NCBI GenBank assembly: GCA_011372875.1 | Contig: DSAD01000257.1 | Coordinates: 1-41,029, forward strand | Reading direction: 5' to 3' | DNA from: Deltaproteobacteria bacterium | Lineage (GTDB): Bacteria > Desulfobacterota > Desulfomonilia > UBA1062 | Length of the DNA: 41,029 bases | Part shown: piece by piece, positions 7,623-14,873 of the stretch | Layout: each line of letters starts with the position of its first letter | Position numbering within the stretch: position 1 is the stretch's first letter | The notes under the pieces: generated by a model | Seen by the model: only the letters and a program-made list of their open reading frames with translations | What the model was told of the DNA's origin: nothing | Databases searched by the model: none | Translations under genes and position numbers: made by a program

Positions 7623-8564
7623 CTACAAGAACAGTTCGCTAACCGAAGCCTCCTCATATATCCGCTTGATCGCCTCGGCAAGGAGTGGCGCAACGCTCAG
7701 CACAGTTATCTTTTTGCACATGGTGGCATCGCCCTTTAATGGTATGGTATCGGTGACGACAATCTCATCAAGGGGAGACTTGTCTATCCTGCTGATAGCC
7801 GGGCCTGAAAGAACTGCATGGGTACAGCACGCAGCGATCTTCCTGGCCCCTGCTTCCCGAAGCGCGACAGCACCGTTGGTCAGGGTACCGGCGGTATCCA
7901 CCATGTCATCCACTATCAGGCAGCTCTTGCCGGTAACGTCTCCGATTATATGCATGACATCGGATTCGTTCGCCCGTTCCCGTTTCTTGTCGATTATTGC
8001 GAGATCGGCCTTGAGGGGTTTTGCATATGCCCTGGCCCTCTCTACACCGCCTGCGTCAGGGGAGACTATGCAGAGGTTGTTCAAGAATCTTTCCTTAACA
8101 TAATTCAGCACAACCGGCTTGGAATAGAGATTGTCCACAGGGATGTCAAAAAAACCCTGTATCTGGCCGGCGTGAAGATCCATGGTAAGAACACGGTCCG
8201 CACCGGAAACGGCAAGCAGGTTTGCTACCAGTTTTGCGGTAATGGGTGTGCGAGGAGAGGCCTTCCTGTCCTGCCTGGCATAGCCGAAATAAGGAATGAC
8301 CGCGGTGATTCTCTTTGCAGAAGCCCTTTTCATGGCATCGAGCATGATAAGGAGTTCCATCAAATGTTCGTTAGCAGGAGAACACGTGGACTGGACGATG
8401 AAGATGTCCTTGCCGCGGATACTCTGATGGACATCGACCGATGTCTCTCCATCAGAGAATTTTTTCACATCTCCACTGCCAATCGATATACCCAGGATTG
8501 AACAGATACTTTCCGCTAACGGCCTGTTGGCATTGCCGGTAAATACACAGATGTTCGACTCCAT
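7623..8564 (-). CDS. prs: Ribose-phosphate pyrophosphokinase
   Basis: The enzyme makes PRPP from ribose 5-phosphate and ATP, feeding purine, pyrimidine, histidine, tryptophan and NAD synthesis. The 313 residues match the bacterial class I length. Visible motifs are FSDGETSVDV, the flexible loop YFGYARQDRK (about 92-101), the metal-binding MDLHAGQIQGFFDIP and the PRPP loop CLIVDDMVDTAGT (about 215-227). The ATG at 8564 follows AGGAGAAGGC at good spacing. The frame stays open further upstream, but that part is the tRNA-Gln gene read as protein. Prs is the last gene of the ispE-spoVG-tRNA-prs run. The ctc and pth genes often found after it in other bacteria are absent here, and a convergent kinase gene follows. 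Confidence 0.97.
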   Translation of the reverse strand: MESNICVFTGNANRPLAESICSILGISIGSGDVKKFSDGETSVDVHQSIRGKDIFIVQSTCSPANEHLMELLIMLDAMKRASAKRITAVIPYFGYARQDRKASPRTPITAKLVANLLAVSGADRVLTMDLHAGQIQGFFDIPVDNLYSKPVVLNYVKERFLNNLCIVSPDAGGVERARAYAKPLKADLAIIDKKRERANESDVMHIIGDVTGKSCLIVDDMVDTAGTLTNGAVALREAGARKIAACCTHAVLSGPAISRIDKSPLDEIVVTDTIPLKGDATMCKKITVLSVAPLLAEAIKRIYEEASVSELFL

Positions 8565-8590
8565 ATATGCCTTCTCCTGAAAAAAGATTA

Positions 8591-8664
8591 TGGCTGGGAC
8601 GGGTGGACTCGAACCACCATAACGAGATCCAAAATCTCGTGTCCTGCCATTAGACGACATCCCA
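8591..8664 (-). tRNA. tRNA-Gln (anticodon UUG)
   Basis: The minus strand folds as a full tRNA of 74 bases including an encoded CCA. The acceptor stem UGGGAUG pairs with CGUCCCA, with U1-A72 and discriminator G73, both typical of bacterial tRNA-Gln. The anticodon arm has a CGAGA/UCUCG stem and loop UUUUGGA, which gives anticodon UUG at 34-36. The T arm contains GGUUCGAGUCC. The gene lies 26 bases before the prs start and 43 bases after the spoVG stop, so it must be cut out of a polycistronic transcript or be transcribed from a promoter within spoVG. Confidence 0.97.
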
Positions 8665-8666
8665 GC

Positions 8667-8684
8667 AATTGAGTTACCTCAATT
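8667..8684 (-). other. GUAA-tetraloop hairpin just 5' of tRNA-Gln
   Basis: On the minus strand AATTGAG and CTCAATT form a perfect 7-bp stem closed by GUAA, a GNRA tetraloop. It ends two bases before the first base of the tRNA. No U-tract follows, so it is not a terminator. A role in the processing or stability of the spoVG-tRNA-prs transcript is possible but not shown. Confidence 0.42.
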
Positions 8685-8707
8685 ATTGGGGAGGCACTAT
8701 AGTGAAA

Positions 8708-8974
8708 TTATACCTCGTTGGCAATCTTTTGTTCGTAGATCTGCAGAATAGACTGTTCGATCTTGTCTCTTGTCTCCATGTTGAGGGGATGAGCCGTATC
8801 CCTGAATGTACCGTCCTTCCTCTTCCTGGAAGGCATCGCTACAAACAAACCAGTGGTTCCACTGATTACCCTGAGATCCCGGATAACGAAACAATCATCA
8901 AAAACAACAGATGCGTACGCCTTGAGTTTATCGTTATCCCTGACCGGAAACACCTTAACTTCTGTTATCTCCAT
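8708..8974 (-). CDS. spoVG: SpoVG family RNA/DNA-binding regulator
   Basis: This 88-residue protein is full length for SpoVG and has its core signatures: VKVFPVRDNDKLKAYASV at the N-terminus, then VIRDLRVI and GLFVAMPSRK with the basic GTFRDTAHPLN. SpoVG is a small nucleic-acid-binding regulator first known from Bacillus sporulation and also found in many non-sporulating bacteria, including deltaproteobacteria. Nothing here suggests sporulation. The start at 8974 follows GGGGGAAAGG and lies 20 bases inside the end of ispE, so the two are translationally coupled. Which RNAs or promoters it binds in this organism is unknown. Confidence 0.95.
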   Translation of the reverse strand: MEITEVKVFPVRDNDKLKAYASVVFDDCFVIRDLRVISGTTGLFVAMPSRKRKDGTFRDTAHPLNMETRDKIEQSILQIYEQKIANEV

Positions 8975-9818
8975 ACCTTTCCCCCGTCAATCCTGTTGTG
9001 GGTATGTACCGGTACCCGACATGCCGCTTTATGCGGTCCATTGCATTACATAAATGATCCGTGTCTTTAAATACGCCAAAGACCGATGAACCACTTCCTG
9101 ACATAAGAACCCCCAGTGCCCCGGCGTTATGCAACTCTTCTTTGATCAATCCAAGTTCGGGGCAAATACCAAACGCTGCAGTTTCAAGATCGTTCTCTAA
9201 CCACTGCTCCGGCGATATTATATCATTTCCTATATCGTGTATTGTAAATCTATCTTTTTCAGGAGTCAATGGAGACTTTAGTGCTGAATACACTTTTGCC
9301 GTGGAAATGCTAAACGGCGGCACTACCAGAAGATATGCCCTTTCTTCAAGGGATACCTCCTTAACGATCTCATCACCCCTGGAACCCATCAGAGCGGGTC
9401 GACCGAGAACGAAAAAAGGGCAATCTGCGCCGATCCTGCCTGCCATTGTCATCAGGTAATCCCTGGAAAGGCCGGCATGATAAAGGTCGTTCATTCCCAT
9501 CAGGACACTGGTTGCATCGCTGCTTCCTCCACCCAGGCCGGCCCCTACCGGGATCCTTTTGTCCACCTCAATGCTTATGCCCGAATCGATCCCGGTGCTT
9601 TTAAAAAAAAGGCTGGCTGCCTTGTAGACAAGATTATCACCATCCGCACAGTCGCATCCTGGCGCATTGACAGCAATCCCGTGATCAGTTGCCTCAAGCA
9701 GGATCTCGTCAAACAGGGAAAGGGGAACCATAATGGTTCTCAATTCATGGTACCCGTCCATTCTCTTATGGAGGACCTTGAGATAAATGTTTATCTTTGC
9801 CGGGGCGTGCACCTTCAT
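8955..9818 (-). CDS. ispE: 4-diphosphocytidyl-2-C-methyl-D-erythritol kinase
   Basis: IspE is the ATP-dependent fourth step of the MEP isoprenoid pathway. The 287-residue GHMP kinase has the N-terminal APAKINIYLKV with catalytic Lys8, the ATP loop PVGAGLGGGSSDA (about 90-102), catalytic Asp132 in GADCPFF and the C-terminal glycine motif MSGSGSSVFGVF. Its start overlaps the degP stop by four bases (ATGA on the minus strand), and its end overlaps the spoVG start. The order ispE then prs is common in bacteria, and here spoVG and tRNA-Gln lie between them. Isoprenoid precursors are therefore made by the non-mevalonate route. Confidence 0.97.
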   Translation of the reverse strand: MKVHAPAKINIYLKVLHKRMDGYHELRTIMVPLSLFDEILLEATDHGIAVNAPGCDCADGDNLVYKAASLFFKSTGIDSGISIEVDKRIPVGAGLGGGSSDATSVLMGMNDLYHAGLSRDYLMTMAGRIGADCPFFVLGRPALMGSRGDEIVKEVSLEERAYLLVVPPFSISTAKVYSALKSPLTPEKDRFTIHDIGNDIISPEQWLENDLETAAFGICPELGLIKEELHNAGALGVLMSGSGSSVFGVFKDTDHLCNAMDRIKRHVGYRYIPTTGLTGERYGDNRS

Positions 9819-11302
9819 TGAGCGTCGACAGCAATGTACATGGGTCTCGAGTCTCTGTGAACGAGCATCAATACAGCCTGGCCTTTCCTGACACCCTTCA
9901 TGGCTTTGAGATATTCCTCGATATTATCGACCCTGCTTCCTCCTGCCTCCTTGATGATATCCATCTTCTCCAACCTGCTCTTTGCGGCGCTTCCATTCGG
10001 ATCGATATCTATCACGAGAATGCCTCCTGCGTCTTCAAGGTTGAACTGTCTTTTTACATCAGGGGTCAGATCTTTCAGAACAATCCCGAACCTGTCTTTG
10101 ATCTCTTCCGACTCATCGGGGATCTGTCCAAGACTTGCTATATTTTCCTCGATACGCTTCTTCAGTCTCGTCTCAAGAGAAAGCTTTCTGGATTCCCGCC
10201 AGACTACTATTTCCACCTTTGAATCGGGCTTCAGGCTTCCGATATACCGGGTGAGCCCGTGTGGATCATCAATGTCTTGTGAATTGATCCTGAGAATAAT
10301 ATCACCCGGTTTCACCCCTGCCCTGTCCGCAGGGTCACCTGAATAGATCATGGTCACCATGGCCCCTGCAGGATTATCCAGACCGACTGCGCGGGCTATC
10401 TCCGGGGTAACCTCCTGAATGGCTACACCAAGCCATCCCCTGGTCACCTCGCCTTTGTCTTTGAGTTCAGGCAGTATATCCTTGACCATATTGATGGGAA
10501 TGGCAAAACCTATGCCATTTCCCGAAGAGACAATTGCTGTATTGATACCGACAACCTGTCCGTCCATGTTCATGAGGGGCCCGCCGGAATTCCCAGGATT
10601 AATGGCTGCGTCTGTCTGGATAAAGCTGTCGTATGGCCCGGCACCGATCACCCTGGCCTTTGCCGATACGATACCCTGCGTCAGTGTATGCCCGAAACCG
10701 AAGGGATTGCCTATGGCAAATACCCAGTCCCCTATCTCAAGCATATCCGAATCACCGAGCACGGATACGGGAAAATCCTTTCTATCCGATTCTATCTTGA
10801 TCAGCGCAATATCCGTATTATCATCTTTTCCGACAAGAGCGGCTTTATATTCCTCGTTATCCGACAGGGAAACAAAGATCTCATCGGCCTCCCTGATGAC
10901 ATGGTTGTTGGTAAGAACATACCCGTCACGGGAAATGATAAATCCTGACCCCAGACTCTTCTGTTTCAGGTCCTTCTCGGGAAGTTTGTCGAAGAATTTC
11001 TGAAAGAATTCATTGAACCAGTCATTCTCACCTCCCGGCCCTTCGAAATGTCTGTAGAGTTCTCTTGCCGGGATCTTATTCGCGGTCCTGACATTCACAA
11101 CCGTGGGAGAGGTGGATTTGGCCAGAGTGCTCAGAGAGGGCATGACAACATGCACGGTGGAGGTGCTTGCGCCGTCTCTCCAGAAAGGCAGAGCCTCGCT
11201 GTGTGGGGAAAGACTCAAGGATGTCGAGATAAACATCCCGACAAGTGCCGAACACACAGCAACCATAACAAGCAAGCCTACCAAGGAAATCTTCCTTTTC
11301 AT
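9815..11302 (-). CDS. degP: Periplasmic Do-family serine protease DegP/HtrA
   Basis: DegP-type proteins degrade or refold misfolded envelope proteins in the periplasm. The 495 residues start with a membrane or signal segment (about 5-28). A trypsin-like protease domain follows with the triad His134 (TNNHVI), Asp164 (DNTDIALI) and Ser239 (GNSGGPL). Two PDZ domains come next, at about 285-375 and 400-490. Length and two PDZ domains fit DegP or DegQ rather than the single-PDZ DegS. The gene sits between the DUF1844 gene and ispE with 4-base overlaps on both sides, so it belongs to a tightly coupled operon. No extracytoplasmic sigma-factor gene is nearby. Confidence 0.95.
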   Translation of the reverse strand: MKRKISLVGLLVMVAVCSALVGMFISTSLSLSPHSEALPFWRDGASTSTVHVVMPSLSTLAKSTSPTVVNVRTANKIPARELYRHFEGPGGENDWFNEFFQKFFDKLPEKDLKQKSLGSGFIISRDGYVLTNNHVIREADEIFVSLSDNEEYKAALVGKDDNTDIALIKIESDRKDFPVSVLGDSDMLEIGDWVFAIGNPFGFGHTLTQGIVSAKARVIGAGPYDSFIQTDAAINPGNSGGPLMNMDGQVVGINTAIVSSGNGIGFAIPINMVKDILPELKDKGEVTRGWLGVAIQEVTPEIARAVGLDNPAGAMVTMIYSGDPADRAGVKPGDIILRINSQDIDDPHGLTRYIGSLKPDSKVEIVVWRESRKLSLETRLKKRIEENIASLGQIPDESEEIKDRFGIVLKDLTPDVKRQFNLEDAGGILVIDIDPNGSAAKSRLEKMDIIKEAGGSRVDNIEEYLKAMKGVRKGQAVLMLVHRDSRPMYIAVDAQ

Positions 11303-11682
11303 TCCTCACCTCTTTCTGCTTCGACATAGCAGATTCTCAATTCATAAAGGAAACCTTCGATCAGTCTCTCCTCTTCAGGACTCAGATTACCCCTGGTCTT
11401 GGTCTGAAGCAGCGACAGGATATCGATATTCTGCCTGGCCAGATCGAGATCTCTGCTGATCCGACCGGTCTCGGGATCAGGCACGGCGCCTAAACTGATC
11501 ATGGCAGCAGAAGCAAAACTCATGATCAGGGTAGAGAAATCTATCTTCAACTCATCCTTGTGCACAAGAATATCTTCGCTTGTTCCGGGATTATCCTTAT
11601 GCATGCTTGATGAACCGGGGTAATCCTGATTGGTTTCACCTCTTTTATCGCTAAAGGTATATCCTTTAATTTCGTCACCCAT
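11299..11682 (-). CDS. DUF1844 family protein
   Basis: This 127-residue protein matches DUF1844. After a variable polar N-terminus comes the conserved core IDFSTLIMSFASAAMISLG, then VPDPETGRISRDLDLARQ and a helical C-terminus with LSPEEERLIEGFLYELR. The function is unknown. The family is widespread in deltaproteobacteria and some other phyla as a small soluble protein. I chose ATG 11682 because it follows a GGA at suitable spacing and begins MGDEIKG. A longer form from 11721 would run deep into the deacetylase gene. Even the short form overlaps the deacetylase stop by eight bases, and the end overlaps the degP start by four. Confidence 0.8.
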   Translation of the reverse strand: MGDEIKGYTFSDKRGETNQDYPGSSSMHKDNPGTSEDILVHKDELKIDFSTLIMSFASAAMISLGAVPDPETGRISRDLDLARQNIDILSLLQTKTRGNLSPEEERLIEGFLYELRICYVEAERGEE

Positions 11683-12823
11683 ACTGTAATCCGCTGATAT
11701 TATGTATTGGAAATATCTCATCTTTTATAAAGGATATCTTTGAGTCAAGGTATCTATTCACATCCTTCTTCAATAGGGGTGCTATACTGTAGGGTGAATC
11801 CCGAAGCTCTTCCACACTGTTTCCATGACCTGTCACTGCACCGCCTACAAGACCGAGGTAGGGATCGTAAGGCTGCAGACCGTTGAGCTCCGCCCATGCA
11901 AGGGTCCAGCCTCGAACCACGTCGGGAACACTATATCCGCCACCGCCCAGGGCAAGAAGCTTGGGGCAACTTGCCCGGATCTCTGCTATCACTTCACAGT
12001 AACCATTATTCGTCATCCTCATATTGGTCAGAGGATCCTTCTTCAAGGTATCGAGCCCGATCTGCGCAACAACGCACTGGGGTTTGTATGCTTTGGCCAG
12101 GGGTGTATAGATCTCCTTGAAGACTTTTATATATGCCTCGTCATCGGTATATTCCGACAGGGGGACATTGACCGTATACCCCAGGCCCTTTCCTGAGCCC
12201 ATCTCGCTTTCGAACCCGCCCCAGGGATACAGGGTTTCCCCGCTCTGATGAAACGATATAAAAAGCACATCATCCCTTTCATAAAAGGCATCCTGAACAC
12301 CATTGCCGTGATGCGCATCGATGTCAACATAGAGAATCCTTTCATATCCGCTGTTCAATAAACGCTGGATGGCTATAACGATATCATTGATATAACAGAA
12401 CCCTTCGGCATGTCCGCGACCTCCGTGATGAAGCCCGCCTACCGGACTGAAGACCACATCCGCCTTGCCGCTTGAGATGAGATGCGCACACTGGAGTGTC
12501 GCGCCTAAGACCAGCAGAGAAAATTCATAAACGCCTTTGAACACGGGATTGTCGGATGTACCAAGACCATATCCAAGCATGGTGAAATCGAAAGAACCTT
12601 TGTCGGCAGCCTTAAGGGCTTCAATGTACTCTTTCGAATGATACTCGAGCAATGCATCTTCGCTGGCCGGTTCCGGCTCGATAATGGAAATCCAGGGCCT
12701 ATCGAAAAGGCCGTACCGATAGCATAATTCATATACCATGGTCGCCTTATAGGGCTTGAACGGATGTTGATCTCCCAAGCTGTAGGTATCATATTTGGGC
12801 GTATACATGAAAACTGAATTCAC
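11675..12823 (-). CDS. acuC: Class I histone deacetylase-family hydrolase (AcuC-like)
   Basis: The 382-residue protein is a zinc-dependent deacetylase of the arginase/deacetylase fold. The catalytic His pair H132-H133 is in GGLHHGGRGHAEGFCYIND. Metal ligands are Asp169 and His171 in DIDAHHGNG, and Asp258 in QIGLDTL. The active-site Tyr297 is in GGGGYS. Bacillus AcuC deacetylates acetyl-CoA synthetase. Other bacterial members act on acetylated polyamines or unknown substrates, and there is no acetyl-CoA synthetase gene nearby to decide. The start is GTG 12823, seven bases after AAGGAG. It is the first gene of the minus-strand run leading to prs. The 212 bases to the divergent 31-codon ORF must hold its promoter, but I see no clear -35/-10 pair. 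Confidence 0.92.
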   Translation of the reverse strand: MNSVFMYTPKYDTYSLGDQHPFKPYKATMVYELCYRYGLFDRPWISIIEPEPASEDALLEYHSKEYIEALKAADKGSFDFTMLGYGLGTSDNPVFKGVYEFSLLVLGATLQCAHLISSGKADVVFSPVGGLHHGGRGHAEGFCYINDIVIAIQRLLNSGYERILYVDIDAHHGNGVQDAFYERDDVLFISFHQSGETLYPWGGFESEMGSGKGLGYTVNVPLSEYTDDEAYIKVFKEIYTPLAKAYKPQCVVAQIGLDTLKKDPLTNMRMTNNGYCEVIAEIRASCPKLLALGGGGYSVPDVVRGWTLAWAELNGLQPYDPYLGLVGGAVTGHGNSVEELRDSPYSIAPLLKKDVNRYLDSKISFIKDEIFPIHNISGLQYG

Positions 12824-13035
12824 CCCTGGCTCCTTCTATGCTTGATATTGAATCTCTCAAAAACAGTACTATATCAAAAGATAGAACGACAAAGAAGACT
12901 AATCTTCATATGTAATCACGCAACCCCCACTAAATAACAGCCGACCTGACGGGATATTGATAAATGTTTATCTTCAAACCCTTTTCCTCCGATAAAGTTA
13001 GCATCTACAGACACCAATACGAACAGGGAGCAAAG

Positions 13036-13131
13036 ATGATTCCACTCGACATTTCCACATACCAGGCTGTAAACCATTTGAGTCTTCAAGAAACCTCAGC
13101 ATGGGCCGCTGTTGGAAAGCGGGACAACTGA
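13036..13131 (+). CDS. 31-codon ORF coupled to a response regulator
   Basis: ATG 13036 follows AGGGAGCAAAG, a good ribosome site. The peptide begins MIPLDISTYQAVNHLSLQ and ends VGKRDN. Its TGA (13129-13131) shares its last base with the ATG of the response regulator (TGATG), a typical coupling arrangement. The regulator's own ATG has only a weak ribosome site, so this ORF could deliver ribosomes to it. I recognise no family. It could be a leader peptide, a real small protein or the remnant of an upstream partner gene. Confidence 0.45.
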   Translation: MIPLDISTYQAVNHLSLQETSAWAAVGKRDN

Positions 13132-13730
13132 TGAAGATCCTGATTGCCGAAGACTCTGCGACAACAAGGGTAATCCTCGAAGAGCTTCTTGAAGAATGGG
13201 GCTACACATTTATTTCAGCAACTAACGGCAATGAAGCCCTTGAAGTCCTGAGTTCCGATGACGCACCGAATCTTGCGATACTGGACTGGATTATGCCCGG
13301 CATTGAAGGCATTGATGTATGCAGGCAGATTCGCAGAAAGAAAAAGGCCTTTCCCCTGTATTTTATCCTCCTGACGGCAAAGGTGAAAAATGAGGAGATA
13401 ATCGAAGGGCTCGAGGCAGGCGCTGACGATTATATTATAAAGCCGTTTGAAAAAGGTGAACTCAGGGCACGCATCAAGGCAGGGCAGAGGGTTGTAGGGC
13501 TTCAGCTGGAACTCGCCAAACGCATAAAAGAACTTCAGGCCGCACAGACTCATATCAAGACACTTCAGGGCATAATACCTATCTGCGCTCACTGTCATAA
13601 GATCAGGGATGACCAGGAGATCTGGCAGAAGATCGAGGCATACATCGAAAAACACTCGGGTGCCAGATTCAGCCATGGCATATGCCCCGAATGTGTAAAG
13701 AAATACTATCCGGAACTAAGGACCAGCTGA
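13131..13730 (+). CDS. Response regulator with C-terminal cysteine cluster
   Basis: The 199-residue protein starts with a receiver domain (about 1-120): acidic pocket AEDS, phospho-acceptor Asp52 in LDWIMPG, Thr82 and Lys104 in KPFE. A coiled-coil linker spans about 122-147. The C-terminal 50 residues have four cysteines, C152 and C155 (PICAHCHKIRD) and C185 and C188 (GICPECVKKYYPE), an arrangement that suggests a small metal site. I know this tail from the ends of other receiver and PAS/GGDEF proteins in deltaproteobacteria, where its role is unclear. There is no DNA-binding domain, so output is probably by protein contact. ATG 13131 begins MKILIAEDS, as usual for receivers, and overlaps the upstream 31-codon ORF. 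No cognate kinase is adjacent. Confidence 0.9.
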   Translation: MKILIAEDSATTRVILEELLEEWGYTFISATNGNEALEVLSSDDAPNLAILDWIMPGIEGIDVCRQIRRKKKAFPLYFILLTAKVKNEEIIEGLEAGADDYIIKPFEKGELRARIKAGQRVVGLQLELAKRIKELQAAQTHIKTLQGIIPICAHCHKIRDDQEIWQKIEAYIEKHSGARFSHGICPECVKKYYPELRTS

Positions 13731-13731
13731 G

Positions 13732-14067
13732 ATAGTTGCCGGCACATAATCGTTAATGAAATACCTCGCCGCAAGCTTTAGAGGTATCAACGACTCTTTT
13801 TTCTCTTCCCCCCTCACCTTTATTCTCTCCCCCTCATGCAAGGACTAAGATGCACGCTGCAAGCTTACGGGGTAAAAGCTAATCAATCTGTGGCAGGACA
13901 CCCCCCCTGGCGTAGAAATCGCTGCATCCCGCATGACCTCAATGCCGGACAGGGAAACCTTCTCTATCATAATACACTGTACTGACACTACTCAAGAAAC
14001 AAAGTGGATAGACTGAACGCCCCTTGATATGATATCATGTTTCAACATCCATGAAAGGAGATGCTTC
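13732..14067. other. Intergenic region with decayed repeat elements
   Basis: No gene is visible in these 336 bases. ATACCTC (13761-13767) and GAGGTAT (13781-13787) form a stem after the response regulator, followed by CAACGACTC and six Ts, so they may act as a weak terminator. A pyrimidine-rich tract (about 13794-13836) resembles half of the widespread CCCCTCACCTT-CTCTCCCCCTC type of element. CGCCGCAAGCTTTAGAGGTA (from 13767) and CGCTGCAAGCTTACGGGGTA (from 13855) look like two diverged copies of one motif. ATGATATCAT at 14029-14038 is a short palindrome just before the next gene. Confidence 0.5.
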
Positions 14068-14310
14068 ATGAATCATGGGTTTGACATTTTAAACAATCTC
14101 ATTGTACTGGAAAACGGTAAACTTACGGTATTGCGATCCATCGAGGACATCGAGACCCTTCTTGAAAAACTGACAAAGATACAGGATACCTTCCGCGAAA
14201 AACATACTCCGAAAGGAAACAAGGTAAAGGGTGATATCGATTATCTGATCCGGCTGATCACAAACATGGCATCTTTTGTATATGAAAGTGAACTGTACAA
14301 GGAACATTAA
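14068..14310 (+). CDS. Small unknown protein, 80 residues
   Basis: I do not recognise this protein. ATG 14068 follows GAAAGGAG at eight bases, which decides the start over an upstream ATG at 14029. The product is mostly helical and charged: a short hydrophobic start (FDILNNLIVLENG), then SIEDIETLLEKLTKIQDTF, a basic patch around KGNKVKGD and a C-terminal helix. There is no signal peptide or membrane segment, so it should be cytoplasmic. It ends 15 bases before ridA on the same strand, and the two are probably cotranscribed. The good ribosome site and the operon position support a real gene. Confidence 0.75.
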   Translation: MNHGFDILNNLIVLENGKLTVLRSIEDIETLLEKLTKIQDTFREKHTPKGNKVKGDIDYLIRLITNMASFVYESELYKEH

Positions 14311-14325
14311 AAAAGGACGATATAA

Positions 14326-14724
14326 ATGAACGGCAAAGGCATTTCCATGATCACGTCACAGAAGGCACCTGCTGCCACCGGCCCTTATTCTCAGGCCGTT
14401 ACAGCTGGCGATTTCCTTTTTGTATCCGGGCAGATCCCCCTTAATCCCGCAAGTGCAACGATTATCTCAGGAGGAATAAAAGAGCAGACGTCACAGGCAC
14501 TTCAGAATATCCAGGCAATACTTGAGCAGGCCGGGGCAGGTTTTGACCGGGTAGTGAAAGTGGAAATATTTCTCAAAAACATGAATGACTTTTCAGCCAT
14601 GAATGACGTCTATGCATCATTCTTTTCCCGCCACGAAATGCCTGCGAGAAGCGCCGTCGAGGTCTCAAGACTCCCCAGAGATGTGTTGATCGAGATTTCC
14701 TGCATTGCATACCTGGGAAAATGA
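14326..14724 (+). CDS. ridA: RidA family enamine/imine deaminase
   Basis: RidA hydrolyses reactive enamines and imines such as 2-aminoacrylate, which are released by PLP-dependent dehydratases. The 132-residue protein has the family marks: APAATGPYSQAV near the start, LFVSGQIPL, and the key arginine in MPARSAVEVSRLP, which binds the substrate carboxylate. The family forms trimers in the cytoplasm. The start at ATG 14326 follows AAAGGACG. A second in-frame ATG at residue 8 (MITSQKAP) matches the more usual N-terminus but lacks a ribosome site of its own. Confidence 0.95.
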   Translation: MNGKGISMITSQKAPAATGPYSQAVTAGDFLFVSGQIPLNPASATIISGGIKEQTSQALQNIQAILEQAGAGFDRVVKVEIFLKNMNDFSAMNDVYASFFSRHEMPARSAVEVSRLPRDVLIEISCIAYLGK

Positions 14725-14873
14725 GAGATAAAAATATCCTTAAAACACGACTGTACGTCAGACAGAAACCAGGGATATTTCAGGTAGCAAGGCAAAGATG
14801 CAATCTCTGATATTTTTACGCTGTGGTTTATCAATAATAATGTTACCATAGTGCGAGATCTTAATGGTGTATC

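Noticed and set aside
8565-8660. N-terminal extension of Prs by 32 codons
   Set aside because: The extra codons are the tRNA-Gln gene and its spacer. The ATG at 8564 has an AGGAG site and the normal Prs N-terminus.
12959-12974. 16-base match GATAAATGTTTATCTT between the gap before 13036 and the ispE gene (9782-9797)
   Set aside because: The ispE copy is explained by conserved codons, and one 16-base match is near chance level in 41 kb. The near-palindrome at 12959-12972 alone is too weak to call an operator.
14730-14817. Inverted repeat AAAAATATC / GATATTTTT upstream of the YitT gene
   Set aside because: Nine AT-only-rich pairs about 70 bases apart are expected by chance and the intervening sequence does not extend the stem.
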